In this document: positions 25,545 to 43,827 of the stretch, piece by piece
Layout of the letters: every line of letters starts with the position of its first letter
Position numbering within the stretch: the first letter of the stretch is position 1
DNA from: Liquidambar formosana
Lineage: Eukaryota > Streptophyta > Magnoliopsida > Saxifragales > Altingiaceae
Assembly: GCA_039720395.1 (NCBI GenBank)
Contig: CM077834.1
Location: 2,128,607-2,192,606 of the forward strand
DNA: 64,000 bases
Direction: 5' to 3'
The notes under the pieces: model-generated
Database searches by the model: none
Told to the model about the DNA's origin: nothing
What the model saw: only the letters and a program-made list of their open reading frames with translations
Position numbers and translations under genes: made by a program

Positions 25545-25870
25545 AGCCAACTGACAAAAGGAATCAATGCCGAAATCTATAGAAAGGCATATAATACATG
25601 TCATGGCATAAAAGAGCTAAAAGATCAGGAGGCGTAAAACATCACCAACGAAAAGTAGGTGAAAGAAGAGCCAAATTAGCACATTTATCTGCCACCACAT
25701 TGCCTTCCCGAAAAATATGAGAACATTGAAATTGCATAGACTTCAAATAAATCTTGCAGTTAAACCAACAAGTCCTTCAACTCCAAAGAGGAATAAATGA
25801 AGCATTCTTCAAACACTGAATTACAGACTAAGAATTGCATTCCAACCATAATGCCCTCTAATCCTTCTCC
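25545..25870 (-). pseudogene. LINE RNase H relic
   Basis: Read on the minus strand, the segment contains GNVVADKCANLALLSPTFR, close to the end of plant LINE RNase H domains, and upstream of it LEGIMVGMQFLVCNSVFEEC, resembling the middle strand. Several stops break the frame. It is a fragment of a non-LTR element distinct from the one at 11.5-12.4 kb. Confidence 0.5.
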
Positions 25871-25951
25871 CAAGCTTGCTCATTCTCAAACTTAACACAT
25901 GTTTGTTAATAGAATTGGAATAACATAAGGCTATTTCAAGTTCCCAAACAG

Positions 25952-25988
<37 letters not shown>

Positions 25989-26007
25989 TGTGGTGGGGGG
26001 GGGGGGG
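25952..26007. repeat. A34 and G13 homopolymer runs
   Basis: Thirty-four consecutive A residues (25952-25985) are followed within ten bases by thirteen G residues (25995-26007). The A run could be the retroposon tail of a nearby element, but its exact length is not trustworthy in most assemblies. Confidence 0.8.
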
Positions 26008-26099
26008 AGGAATTTCATTTTTTTTTTTAAAAAAAACAAAAAAAAAATAAAATAAAAATAAAGAAAAAAAGAAGCAAAATATAACCACTGATGTTAATG

Positions 26100-27730
26100 G
26101 TGTTCTGGAGAGGAGGCAGTGATGTCAAGACTAGGGGAGACAGCATATATGTACTCTTGACTTCCAAAACCTTATACACTACTAAGTTGGAAAGAAGTTA
26201 AGAAGTTGCTCCTTTGGAGGTATTCTTGTGTTCGTCCATTTTCTTGCTATAAAACCTCAAGTATTTTTTAGAAGACCTTTTGCTCTTAGCCTTGTTGATT
26301 AGTGCATTTCTTAAACTCTGTGATTTTTCCCCAAATTCCCTTTATTTGGAAAGGTTTTCCACATAAATCGCTTGTGTAGTGCTTCCTTGTTGTGTGGTTG
26401 TGTTAATTCCATTGTGATTTCAATTGTCCTTATAGTTTGATTGTGTGGAGTTATCCATAGCTTGCATAGAGAAGAAAAGAATTGCTTCCCAACAATCAAA
26501 TTGTAGATGAAATTTATAAAGCTTTAGGGAGTGCCCTGTTTTAAAGGCATTACATTCAATCTCTATACTACAAGGGCATAATTACATGTCACGCATGTTG
26601 ATTGGGAGTTTTAACTCCACCAATTTTTGGTTCCACCTAAAAACATCATAAACAAGAAGTATAATGGTTCAAGAGAACTGAATTTACCAGATTCTCGGGA
26701 TTGTTTAATCATGTATATCCCTACAAAGATTCTTGATTATTAGAAGAACCAAGCACCAAAATAACATGGTGGAAGCACAAGCACTCCGAAAATCCTTAAG
26801 TAGGATTCTTTCTGACATGCTTGATTATCAGAAGAATCAAGCACTAAAGAACATGGTGGAAGAACAAGCATTCTAAAAAACAAAAATTTGGATTCTTGCT
26901 GAAATTGAAACTCACCAACTTATTTAGTTGTTGGGTACCAATCCTAGATTCAAATAGTTGGAATTACACTTGCACAAAATTGTACCATACACATCCTACA
27001 TATGTATGGGGAAAGGAACACTGGAAGAAGGAAGGGAGCCGGCACAGGTGGGGGGGAGGATATTGCTTGTAACTGTTCTGGGTTGCTTGGATGCCTAAAT
27101 AAACTCGTAGGAGGCTGAATTCTTATCTAAAAAAAATAAAAATTGCATGAGGCTGCTTTATGCTTTGGTTTCAAACCCAATCCACCAACCAACCTCTCCC
27201 TCTCCCTCCCTCTATTGAACCTTTTAATAGCCAGAGTTCGATTTCTACCTGTAACTATGGGCAGAATGATATACCAAATTACCAATACTAAAAATCTCTA
27301 ATATTTTTCCGTCAAGATCTCTAAGAACCTCGAATTCAAGTGTATATCCATGAATCATGTATGCATATCTGCCCATATCAGAACAGCATAAACAATCACA
27401 CTAGTTTGCCTCTCATAGCATCATCACACAATTTGAACATGCAAGTCACTAGGCTAACATTGCACTGTGTTCAACATCACATGATCAAACAATAACAACA
27501 ACGCAGTAACAAAAAAGATTCATTTCTTAATGTCCCCTAATTTTTCTTACAAAAAAATAATCAAAACCCAAAAAAATAGAGCAGTAAAATTCATACAATT
27601 AGAAGTATTAACCAGCTCGACTCAATTTCCTCCATCATAAATTGACAAATACAACATTTTAATATGTGAATATCTCTTCCTTTTCATAACTAAATCGAAA
27701 TGCAATACCCTTTAACAATTTCATTCAAAA
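26100..27730. other. intergenic, one diverged tandem duplication
   Basis: No gene is seen. A unit beginning 'cttgattat' and containing 'aacatggtggaag' occurs at about 26732 and 26820, a diverged 88-base tandem duplication. Confidence 0.5.
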
Positions 27731-27782
27731 CAAATCAACTATGGTTACAAAAGCAATAAAGGAACCAAATGGGGGTGGGTGT

Positions 27783-28430
27783 TCAAGGAACTTGCCTTTC
27801 AGCTGCTTCAGCAACAATTGGCAATCTGGGCACTTGACCCAACAAGCAAGAAGAAGACCCATATATCAAACACACCAAAAGGAACAAGAATACAGTGCTA
27901 TCCAAGCTCATCAACAAATCCAAACCCAACCCATCTCTTGGATTGAAGCTCCTCTCCAAAAGATCAGGGAAAATCAACAACACATCAAGCACAATAGCTT
28001 GCATAGTGTTGAACCTCACATACCTACTGAAATTAGTGTTTCTCACAACAACAAAGTAAAGTGTTAGAAAAACCAAAAACCCATTAAAGGGGAAACTCTT
28101 GAAGACCCGTATAGCTGGTACCAAGGGTTGTATGAGGGTTTGAATGGGAGAGAATTGGGTGATAACGTATTTCCCGTACTGTATGCCATCAAAGAAAGGG
28201 TAGAAGTAACAGATGGCTGAGATTAAACGGTCTGGAGGGTCAGCTGAGTTGCTGCCGTTGGATTGAGCAGTGATGAGTCGTCTTCTTCTAGGTTTGATTT
28301 GGTTCCTGGATTTGGTAAGAGTGAGAAGAGAGGAGCGTTGGAGAGAGGAAACTGAGGGTGAGTATGTGGTTTTGTGTGAGAAGGTGAGAGGAGGTACGGA
28401 GGATGAGGTGAGAAGATAAGACATGGTCAT
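27783..28430 (-). CDS. TIC20-V: Tic20-family chloroplast import translocon protein
   Basis: A single-exon protein of 215 residues. The first 60 or so residues are Ser/Thr/Arg-rich with no acidic residues before about 60, as in a plastid transit peptide. The mature part (about 64-215) starts with PDRLISAICYFYPFFDGIQYG and has four hydrophobic segments, ending PRLPIVAEAAERQVP; these are strongly conserved in Tic20-II/V proteins. Tic20 proteins span the inner envelope and help form the protein-conducting channel; the II/V group may lie in other plastid membranes and is less studied. The symbol is chosen because its neighbours match those of Arabidopsis TIC20-V; sequence alone would not separate II from V. 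No lesion is seen. Confidence 0.92.
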   Translation of the reverse strand: MTMSYLLTSSSVPPLTFSHKTTYSPSVSSLQRSSLLTLTKSRNQIKPRRRRLITAQSNGSNSADPPDRLISAICYFYPFFDGIQYGKYVITQFSPIQTLIQPLVPAIRVFKSFPFNGFLVFLTLYFVVVRNTNFSRYVRFNTMQAIVLDVLLIFPDLLERSFNPRDGLGLDLLMSLDSTVFLFLLVCLIYGSSSCLLGQVPRLPIVAEAAERQVP

Positions 28431-28435
28431 GCTTT

Positions 28436-31050
28436 TTTTTTTTTTTGTGAATGGAGAGATAGAGAGAAGGGGTGTGTTTGGGTGGCTAGAAAGAAGTAAG
28501 AAAAGTGCAGAAAAAAAAATTCTAGAGCGACAGAGAGAAGTGAATTCAGATCAAGTAAGATATTCTTTCCGTTCCGCTAGTTGGGCCAGTTCTTGCCACG
28601 TCAGTATAGAATTGGGATTGGGACCCACTGGTTAAGGATCCTAGTTAGTAGTTTGACTGCCCAAAAATTTTGTTCCATCAAATAATTTTTAGCCATTCGA
28701 TTTTCAATCAAACCTTTGGACGGTGAAAATCTATCTAGATTTTAGTATGCAAACGAATACATTTTTAGCTATTCAATTCTAGAGAGGTTCACCCTCCTCC
28801 TTCTCTTTCTTTTCTTCTTCTTCTTCTTCTTCTTCCCCTTCTTCTGTTTTTTTTTCCTCTCTCTCTCTTTCTAATAATAATTATTATATTGACACATCAA
28901 TTGATAAACTAAATCATTAACAAATAAATAAGTTCTTTTTTTTTATTTGGTTGGGCTAAGTAATTGATAAGCATTTTCCTAACCCTTTGTCCTATGATTC
29001 TATGACTCGAAATAAACACATAATTCGAATGATTACTTAGTTATAATGTCTATCCTTAAGAAATAGAAGGTACTCCTTTCAATTTTTTGTACTTATAAGA
29101 GTTAGTCCCCATATGGGTTTTTTTTACCTATTATTTGTTTAAGTGCGCAATAACTTTACTCGAGATTGAAGAGTAGTTGGATCAAAATTTCGAACACCTT
29201 AACGCCTCAAACCATGTAATCTAGTTTAGACCTCAAATGGTAGAAATTGTCCTCTTTTGTAACAATCATTTGATAATCTAAAATGTGAGGTCCTTTTTCC
29301 AAGTTTAAGAAAAAGAAGAGATGGAATTGTCTAAAGGCTTTTTTGCTCCGTTGAGTCTAGCCATAGCTCTTTGTTTCCCATTAAAGAAGTTCCCAAAGGA
29401 TTGTCCATTCTAAGGCTCGATTAGAGATTAACAAAATGGGAGCTGTTCACACAGAAATCATGATAAAAAAAGGCTCTCAGCGCAGGGATTCTTTAATCTA
29501 TGTTTATTCAACCAAAACACAACTTCTTTTATCCATATTTATTAAAGCAAATACAACTTTATTCCAATTTCCATTACAAGAACAAATAAAAAGATGTTGG
29601 TTTATTGATTTTGAGACTTAAATATTTTACGGTTAGATGATTTCAATCATAAGTCAACCTTAGCGGTTGGATGGTGCCAAGGCCCATTTTCATCTGTGAT
29701 GATCTATTAATAATTGTTGTTAACCATGATTATATTAACTCAACAAAGGTAGTTTGGAAATTCTCTCCTTGTTAATGAGAGATGAGAGATTGTATTTCAA
29801 AATAATTGTGAAGAAGGGTGTTTCTACAAAAATATAAACATTGGCATGGAATATGAACACCTCACACCTTCCACCGTCCGATCTAGATGACATCTTCTGA
29901 TAAAATGATAGAATCACGTAAATCTCTTGAAGTGAGATTTGGTTGGGTTTCCTTTTTCTTTCCTTATTTCTATCCGATATTCTGAATATTGTAATATGGA
30001 GTAAGAAGGATTTCATTCATTAAACCGATTACAGTTCAAATATGAACTTATCCATTAACTGAATGGACTGAACATTAGATCATAGATGGGTAGATTACCT
30101 TACCCAAAAACTGCCTATTTTAAATCTATTCTATAATCCTACCCAACTGAAGGATATCCTTAAAATTGAAGGTACCTTTGGTTCAACTTGTTTTAATTTT
30201 TTTGGTTCATAAATATATTGAAAAGAACCAATTTATACGGTGTTCATTTAATTCCCACCATATGATTGCTCTATATTTTTTGAAGAGATCAATTTAATAC
30301 CTATCCAACCGTTTCTTTGTTCTTAGACTCTTCGAATTTCTCACCTAATTCACCACTCTCATTCACGCACACACTTCTGTTGATTTTGTTCCCCTAATGG
30401 TAAAAAGAGACTTCTAAAATTTAACTATCTAATGACACTTCTTTGAAGGAGGAAAATGTATACTCTGGTTGGAAAATGTATGCAACTGGGGGAAGTGCAA
30501 ATCCAACAATCAATAGCCCAAGGAAATGTCTTCATTGCATCTGATGACACTTCTTTGAAGGAGGTAAATTCAACTATCTAATATGCAGTTATGCTAGCTT
30601 CATCAACAATTCGACACCATACATCCACAATCAGAAAATGAGTAAATGGATCACAAAACTTCATGGTCAAATTTTACCAAATTTAAATTGAATGCAAGGC
30701 AAGAGATAATAAAACTAACGTATTAATCTATCATAAAGCTTAACAGAGCATTTTCCTTCAGTTCCTCAAAGGACCTCTGGAGAGGGGAAAGGGGGAACCA
30801 CAAAGAAGTAAGGACAAAAAAAAAAAAAAAAGGAAGGAGAAAAACCTTAGACCCAAGACTGACTGACTAACTGGGATTTTGAAGGCCTTGTAGTGTCCAC
30901 TCCCCTACCAAGAGAATGGGGGAGGAAATCCAAGAAGGCCATATACTGGGTTAGGTCTGACTAGAGTCGCAGACAAATTTTGACCTGCAACCAGTCCCTC
31001 AATCCATGGGCCAATGGACTCAAGACTTGGTTATGTTTTCTCACTTAATT
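28436..31050. other. intergenic DNA, no upstream pectate lyase exons found
   Basis: I searched for pectate lyase motifs such as WIDHCS and the HHDKVML region on the plus strand and saw none. A (CTT)n microsatellite lies at about 28811-28836. A short segment with 'gacacttctttgaaggagg' occurs twice near 30434 and 30545. Confidence 0.45.
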
Positions 31051-31059
31051 CCAATTCAG

Positions 31060-31284
31060 TTGACTAAACATGAAAGGCCATTAGGAGAGGCTGGGTGGAG
31101 GAATTGGAATTGGCGATCAGATGGAGATATGATGCTGAATGGTGCTTTCTTTACACCTTCTGGACAAGCCACTCCTGCAAGCTACGCAGAAGCTTCAAGC
31201 ATGGTTGCAAGACCAGCTTCATTTCTAACAATTATCGCTCCATCTGCTGAAGTTCTCAATTGTACGATAGGTTATCAAAGCTAA
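31060..31284 (+). pseudogene. pectate lyase, terminal exon only
   Basis: Behind a plausible acceptor ('aattcag' before about 31060) the frame reads [22 protein letters not shown] and on through [12 protein letters not shown] and ASYAEASSM, ending at a stop at 31282-31284. This is the conserved C-terminus of plant pectate lyases (family PL1), enzymes that cleave de-esterified pectin in the wall by beta-elimination. The usual final Cys-rich RRGRQC is replaced by TIGYQS. None of the exons with the Ca-binding or catalytic residues were found in the preceding 2.5 kb, so this looks like a remnant of a lost gene. An intron longer than about 2.5 kb is the alternative. Confidence 0.7.
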
Positions 31285-31608
31285 GATCCAAGCCAACCTA
31301 AAAAGGCTTTTTCTGTTTACTATCTTCTTTATTTTTACAATTTAAACTAAAATAAAGCATTAATCTTTTGCAAGTTGGATGTCCGTAGTTTTTTTATGAC
31401 TGAAGGTGCAGCATTATGTGCAACCAAAAAAAAAGTATAATAGGAATATATCATTCTATATTTCTTTGTGAAAGTTACAACTTACAAAAGCTTCTGTAGA
31501 CACCCCTTTTAAGAAAAAAAATATATTGTGGGGTCAGTGTAAGGACTGTAAGACCATTGTTCAGGATAGCTTAGTAACAGCAATCGGTTAAATGGGTTCA
31601 ATAGTATT
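31285..31608. other. spacer between convergent pectate lyase relic and BAM4
   Basis: A 320-base AT-rich spacer between two 3' ends facing each other. It would hold the polyadenylation sites of both; nothing else is seen. Confidence 0.5.
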
Positions 31609-38590
<6,982 letters not shown>

Positions 38591-39945
38591 TCCCGTCGAT
38601 CCAGAGAGAGAGACACGAAGACATATACATGTCTTCAGATATCTACATATACACACACTTATATATAACAAAATTTATTCTGAATTTCTCCTGTAATTTT
38701 TTTCTTTTTTTGGTATTTGTCATCCCTTTTATACCCCTTCCTTTTCCAAGATTACCGAAAAGGGAGGCGACAGTAACTTTGCTTCCACGGCTTTTGTTTT
38801 ACGAGGACCAAATTGCCCATCGTAAAAGAGACGTAAGAGAGAGAGAACATCACAAAAGGCAGAAGGACGAAGGGGATAAAAAAAAAAAAGGAAAGGGGGG
38901 GAGTTAATACTACAGGCGATGACGCCGTTGCATCTCGCCGGATGACAACAAAAAGGGAGGAAAAAGAAAAAAGTTGAAAGAGGAGAGAACAGAAAAAGAA
39001 GGAAGAGGGAGGAGAAGCTGATCAACTCAAAAACAAAAATTCCTGCTAGTGTTGGGTAAAAATTCACTGTGATGCTCGCCGTCGGCGTGGACCAAATTTC
39101 TACTCTAATTTTTGGCCTTTTGTTCTTCTCTTTCTTATCTGTTTTTCATTTCCCCTCTCTGGATTTTCTACCCCAGTTATCTCCTTTCCTTCCTCTATTT
39201 TCTTGTTCTTCACCTATTTTTTCCTTCTTCTACTGTGTATTCCCTTTGATTTCCTGTTTTTGTTATGTTTTAGATTTAGAAAAGGGGTTGAAGTGGGTTG
39301 TAGCGAAGATGGAGAAAAAAGGGGGCAGTGCTCGGATGGAATGGATGCTGCAAGTGGAACAAAGGCACTGTTTGGGTGATTTGTTACAGTTGGGAGATGT
39401 GGTTGGCAGCCACGGCCGATGATCTTCCTTCTCTCTCTCAGTCCTCTCTCTCTCTCTCTCTCCTTTTGACTTTTTTTTTCTCTCTCCTCCTTTCTATTTA
39501 TCTCTTTTACCGAGTAGCTTTTTCTCTCTCCTCCCTTCTTGTGATTTTCTCATTACTCCTTCAGTAGGGGCAATTTCGTCCCTTGGAGAGCAAAGATCGT
39601 GGGAGCAAAGCTACCAAAATGAAAATGTTTCTACTTTAGAAAATAAACAAATAAATTAAATTTATTTTCTAGTCCCTAAGGAAAATGTTAGGCTTATCGA
39701 ACAAAAAAAAAAAAAAAGGTTAGAGAAAATGCTAGAGGTGTCATATAAGTTCATCCTTGGTCTTAACGATGAATTCTTTTTTAAGTGAATTTTTTTGTTA
39801 TTTACCAAAAATTGTAAATAGTAAAAAAGAACAACTAAAATGATTGATTTAGAAGAAACTTTTTATTAAAAAGTTGTTCAAAATAATATTTTTTAATGAA
39901 CAATGAAACCAATATTCATGAAAATCTTTTGTATTTTTTTATAAA
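38591..39945. other. BAM4 promoter region and pyrimidine-rich spacer
   Basis: Directly upstream of the BAM4 start the minus strand carries a GA-rich leader. From 39100 to 39560 the plus strand is very pyrimidine-rich with a (CT)n run at about 39440-39462. Open frames here are low in complexity and not recognisable. Confidence 0.4.
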
Positions 39946-39951
39946 ACTTTA

Positions 39952-40187
39952 ATGCTATGCTTGTTTGATTAGAATGGAATGGATGGAATGGAATCCCATT
40001 TTAATTCATTCCAAATAATATGTTTGGATGATGTAATTAAATAGGAATGGAATCAAACAATAGTAGTGAATTATAAAAATATTCATTCCGTAATGTTTAT
40101 TTCAATCTCATTCCATTCCAAACTATTTTGAGCAACGAATTAGATTCCTATTTCCACCCATTTCATTCCAACCAAACAAACATGGCC
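39952..40187. mobile_element. small Harbinger-like MITE
   Basis: Imperfect terminal inverted repeats: the left end carries 'gcttgtttgattagaatgg' and the right end, reverse-complemented, reads 'ggccatgtttgtttggttgg'. Both are flanked by TAA, the PIF/Harbinger target. The body is rich in GGAATGGAAT, with no coding frame. Confidence 0.6.
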
Positions 40188-40199
40188 TAAGAAGTTTAA

Positions 40200-41490
40200 A
40201 ATAAGTGGGAATGCAAAGAAAACTAAGAGGTGGCAATAGCTCTTTCGTTCAATTTTCACAAAATGTCCTAAATTTTAAAAGTAAACAAATAACTCTCTAA
40301 ACTAGTTTACTCATTAAATTTGAGGAAAAATAAATCACAAGTTTGATAAGAAATTGAAAAAAATATGTGCACTAAGTGCCATACTTTAATAGTTTTCGGG
40401 ATTATTTGTTTAGTTTTAAAGAATAAAGGAATTTTGTGAAACTAAACCTATATAGTTCATGAAGATTTCATGTAATTTATTTTAATTAAAGTAAATGCAA
40501 TGTATCCACACAAGGACAAATCCTTACTCTAAATCAAAGAATAAGTCCTTTCCTCCTTCAAAATAAGATGTTAGGCTAATAATTCAAACCTGATGGCTCT
40601 GCAATACCATAGGGGAATCAAGTTACAAGACCATTAGTATGGAATAATAAAAGATTTAACCTTTTCAAACTCTGTCTATAACTCACTAGAGGCTCTGAAA
40701 ACAAAGAAAAGATGTGTACGAATAAGATATCTAGCAACAAGAAAAAGGAAAATGATTGAATAGAGGAACTCCCGAACATTTGGCGATCTCAGATGTGTTG
40801 ATATCAATTGACGTAACAATCACAAATTAATAGTTAGTAAAAAAAAAAACTGAAATATGTTTATTTTAAATTTAAATTAGTTTATTTAGCGCTCAGTAAA
40901 TCAACCTGATGAAAATAGTCAGGAAAAATATTTGATAAGACCTAACAGTACTTATCGTTCTAATAACTCTTTGTAACCACTCAAAATTTTACAACTTCAT
41001 TGTTAAAAACAAAGATCAAAGATGTCAACCATACCATGATGGCTATTACTTTGCCATTAAGTTTCTCAATTCATTCCCCAAACCAACAAAAACCATCTGT
41101 CAACCTCAATTGTAAAGCAAATCTCCACTTGGTGATGCAGTCGGCTGCCATCCCTATCATGCAAAAATAAGGTTGAGGTGGGTGTTTCATATATATAATG
41201 CAAAATATAAGGCTTTATGAAAAAAGGATTAATAATGAAGCTTGAAAACAAAAAACATTTTGAATTTGTCTGAGGTTTGAATCATGCATATCCAACGTGG
41301 AAGTTGATATCCATACTGGATAAGAATGCAAAAAATCCCATCACAAGGCCTGCCATTATTCAAACCAAACCGACGTTACCTATCGCTGTGGGTGACAATC
41401 ATCAAACTAATGAATTTGGTCCCGTATATGATTGATCCCCAAATAGGTATCTTACATGATTTGACCCCCTCAATGGGTATCTGATTTTTT
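40200..41490. other. intergenic DNA, nothing definite
   Basis: AT-rich spacer with no gene, RNA or bounded element that I can support. Confidence 0.4.
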
Positions 41491-41493
41491 AAA

Positions 41494-42589
41494 GGAAAAT
41501 TTGCTATTAGTTCACTTTTTTTTTGATAAAATATTGACAATTAATCAGGTAAGAGAATTTTTAACTCAATTAGTTAATGAGACTAAAACTTATTTATCAA
41601 TTAGTCATACATTTTTTAAAAATCCCTGATTTACCCTTATTATTACTAAGGGAACTTCCTTTTTTGTTATTAAGAGCACCTATTTTAACTTAGTTTTTTA
41701 GTATTCTAATTTTAAAAAGATCTATATTGATTAGGTAATTATTAAAAAAAAAATTTAAAACTAAAGTAGTAAAATTTTACAGTAAAGTAGTAAAATTTTA
41801 CGGTTTTGTGTGGTTCACTTCGTAAAACTAGTTTGATTAGGATGCTATCCCAATTAAAGTCAACATAACTTGTAAAGTGAAATCTTACTATTTTATATAC
41901 AATAAAGGAAGCAATTTTATTTATTTATTTATATTTTTGTTTAGGACTTGAATTGCAACTATTGAAAGAAAAAACCTAAGAAATTACAAAGAAAAATTGT
42001 TTGACTACCCAAAACCTAGAACCAGATTGCACCATCCACACCTTCTCTCTTGGTTGAGCCCTAGCTTCTTCGCAAATCATCATCTTCACAACACAATCAA
42101 TCATTATCTTCACAGCAACAGATCACCAGATTGCACCATCCACCACTTCTTCTCTCTTGGTTCTTTCGGATCTGATGAGCTTAGAACAAAGGTGAACACA
42201 AACAACCTAATGGTTGAGCAAATTTAGTTAGAGAAGAATTAGATCTAGTGGTGATACTTGACGATGTGGTGCTCATGCTTGTCGGTGCGGTGATGCTTGA
42301 CGATGTGGTGCTCATGCTTGTCGATGTGGTGGTCATGCTTGTCAATGACTAATTAAAGAGGGAAGGAGAGAAGAACCAAATCTGGTGGCAAGGCTCGATG
42401 GCATGGTGGTCATGTTTGCTAGTGACATATAAGAGACACAATAGAGAGGGGAGGAAAAACATAGACATGGGTTTCAAAGGGTATGTTTTTGTCAAATTAT
42501 AGGTAAATGGACTGTTTGAGTTAAAAAAAGAATTGCTTAACTAATTGCCAAATAAGTTATATATTATAGACTAATGGCCAAATCCCCCT
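41494..42589. mobile_element. possible Mutator-like non-autonomous element
   Basis: The ends 'ggaaaatttgctattagttc' and, reverse-complemented, 'gggggatttggccattagtc' are imperfect inverted repeats of about 20 bases. Flanking T/A runs resemble an imperfect 9-bp duplication but are too simple to count. The interior has a GC-richer part (41990-42440) with 'ccagattgcaccatcca' twice (about 42020 and 42130) and a minisatellite. It might carry captured host sequence; no transposase is present. Confidence 0.4.
42253..42352. repeat. minisatellite of gatg-tggtg-catgcttg units
   Basis: Three to four imperfect units built from 'gatgtggtgctcatgcttg' and 'cgatgtggtggtcatgcttg' stand head to tail inside the putative Mutator-like element. 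Confidence 0.7.
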
Positions 42590-42724
42590 CTTTTAAAAAA
42601 TAAAAAATTCCCCATAACAACGAGCTCCTATTTCTTTGCCTCACAAGAAGAAAAAGGAAAAAAAAAAAATAATAATAATAATAATTCTTATAATCTGTAT
42701 TTATCTTCCCGTAATTCCTCATTC

Positions 42725-42925
42725 CTCACCTTGTATGAATCCACTCCACATGGATGTCCCCATCGGATTGTGAAAAGTTAACAACCACATAATTCACATG
42801 GGCCAATCAATATTTTAAGATAATTCCAAACCTATTACTCACCTTGTATGAATCCACTCACATGGATGTCCCCATCGGATTGTAAAAAGTTAATAACCAC
42901 ATAATTCACATGGCCAATTAATATG
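42725..42925. repeat. tandem duplication, period 113 bp
   Basis: A segment starting 'ctcaccttgtatgaatccac' at 42725 is repeated at 42838 with a few changes, including one missing C in 'ccactccacatgg'. It lies downstream of the arabinogalactan-protein gene. Confidence 0.85.
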
Positions 42926-43103
42926 TCCAGTGAATTTATAATAATTTATTAGCACTTGTCACTGAAAGAATCAAAGAATAGTAAGAATTAAAAATTATTA
43001 CTATAACATATGAATATTAATAATTTCACGAGAATCATACAATGCGTACAATAATAATTATTATTATAACTAAAAGGTACAAAATGAATAAATAGGGAAT
43101 AAT

Positions 43104-43827
43104 TTAGATAGCCAGAGCCGCCCAAACAGCCAAGCCACTCAAAATGACCCGTGCCTCGTACATGGAGTCTGCACCCGACTCGTCACTAACCGGACCCGGT
43201 GCAGTCTCCGGGGACGAATTCGCTGGACTCGGCGGGCTGCTCGATGAGAACACCCCTGGCGACTCCGATGGTGTCGATGAACTTGAAGGGATGCTTGCCG
43301 ATGGTGTCGCTGCACTCGCCGGAACCTCCGCCACCGCGGGAGCCTCTGTCGGAGGAGTCGATGTTGGTGGAGAAGACATCGGAGTACTCACCGGAGGAGT
43401 TAATGTTGGCGGAGAAGATGCCGGAGTACTCGCCGGAGGAGTTGATGTTGGCGGAGAAGATGCTGGAGTACTCACCGGAGTTGAAGCCGGAGTTGCAGCC
43501 GGAGATGCAGGCGATGTCGGAGAAGTCGTCGGGGTTGAAACCGGAGGGGCCCCACCAGCAGATGGACTGACGGCCGGAGAAGCAGCGGTTGGCGATGGAG
43601 TTGCCTGCGGAGGGCTGCCTACAGACGGGCTAATCGCCGGAGAAGTTTTGGGAGTGGCAGGAAGGCGGCGATGAAGAAGGAGATTTTGCAGGGGCTGCCT
43701 GAGGAGTCGCCGGAGAAGAAACCGGAGACGGTGACTTTGTCGGTATGGGTGACGATGCAGGGGCCTGTCCATTACCGGAATGTGACACACACAACACCAA
43801 TAAAGCAACTACAACAAGCCTAAACAT
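43104..43827 (-). CDS. classical arabinogalactan protein, interrupted by a one-base frameshift
   Basis: The Met at 43827 starts a signal peptide (MFRLVVVALLVLCVSHSGNG) followed by QAPASSPIPTKSPSPVSSP, the start of a mature AGP. After about 55 codons the frame runs into a stop, but the neighbouring frame continues with ATPKTSPAISPSVGSPP, then 150 residues dominated by Ser-Pro, Thr-Pro and Ala-Pro, and ends in a GPI signal (about the last 22 residues, VILSGLAVWAALAI). One extra base in the AA pair at 43662-43663 (plus strand) explains the break; without it the product is 240 residues. The middle has repeats of about 13-14 residues such as TPASSPPTSTPP. Family proteins sit at the plasma membrane and are heavily O-glycosylated at hydroxyproline. 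A very short intron is the unlikely alternative. Confidence 0.85.

Noticed and set aside
39069..39422. A 117-codon frame divergent from BAM4
   Set aside because: Pyrimidine-rich, Phe/Leu/Ser-rich composition with no recognisable domain; at most an untranslated transcript.
43144..43674. A 176-codon Gly/Val-rich plus-strand frame
   Set aside because: It is the antisense shadow of the Ser/Thr/Pro-Pro codons of the arabinogalactan protein.
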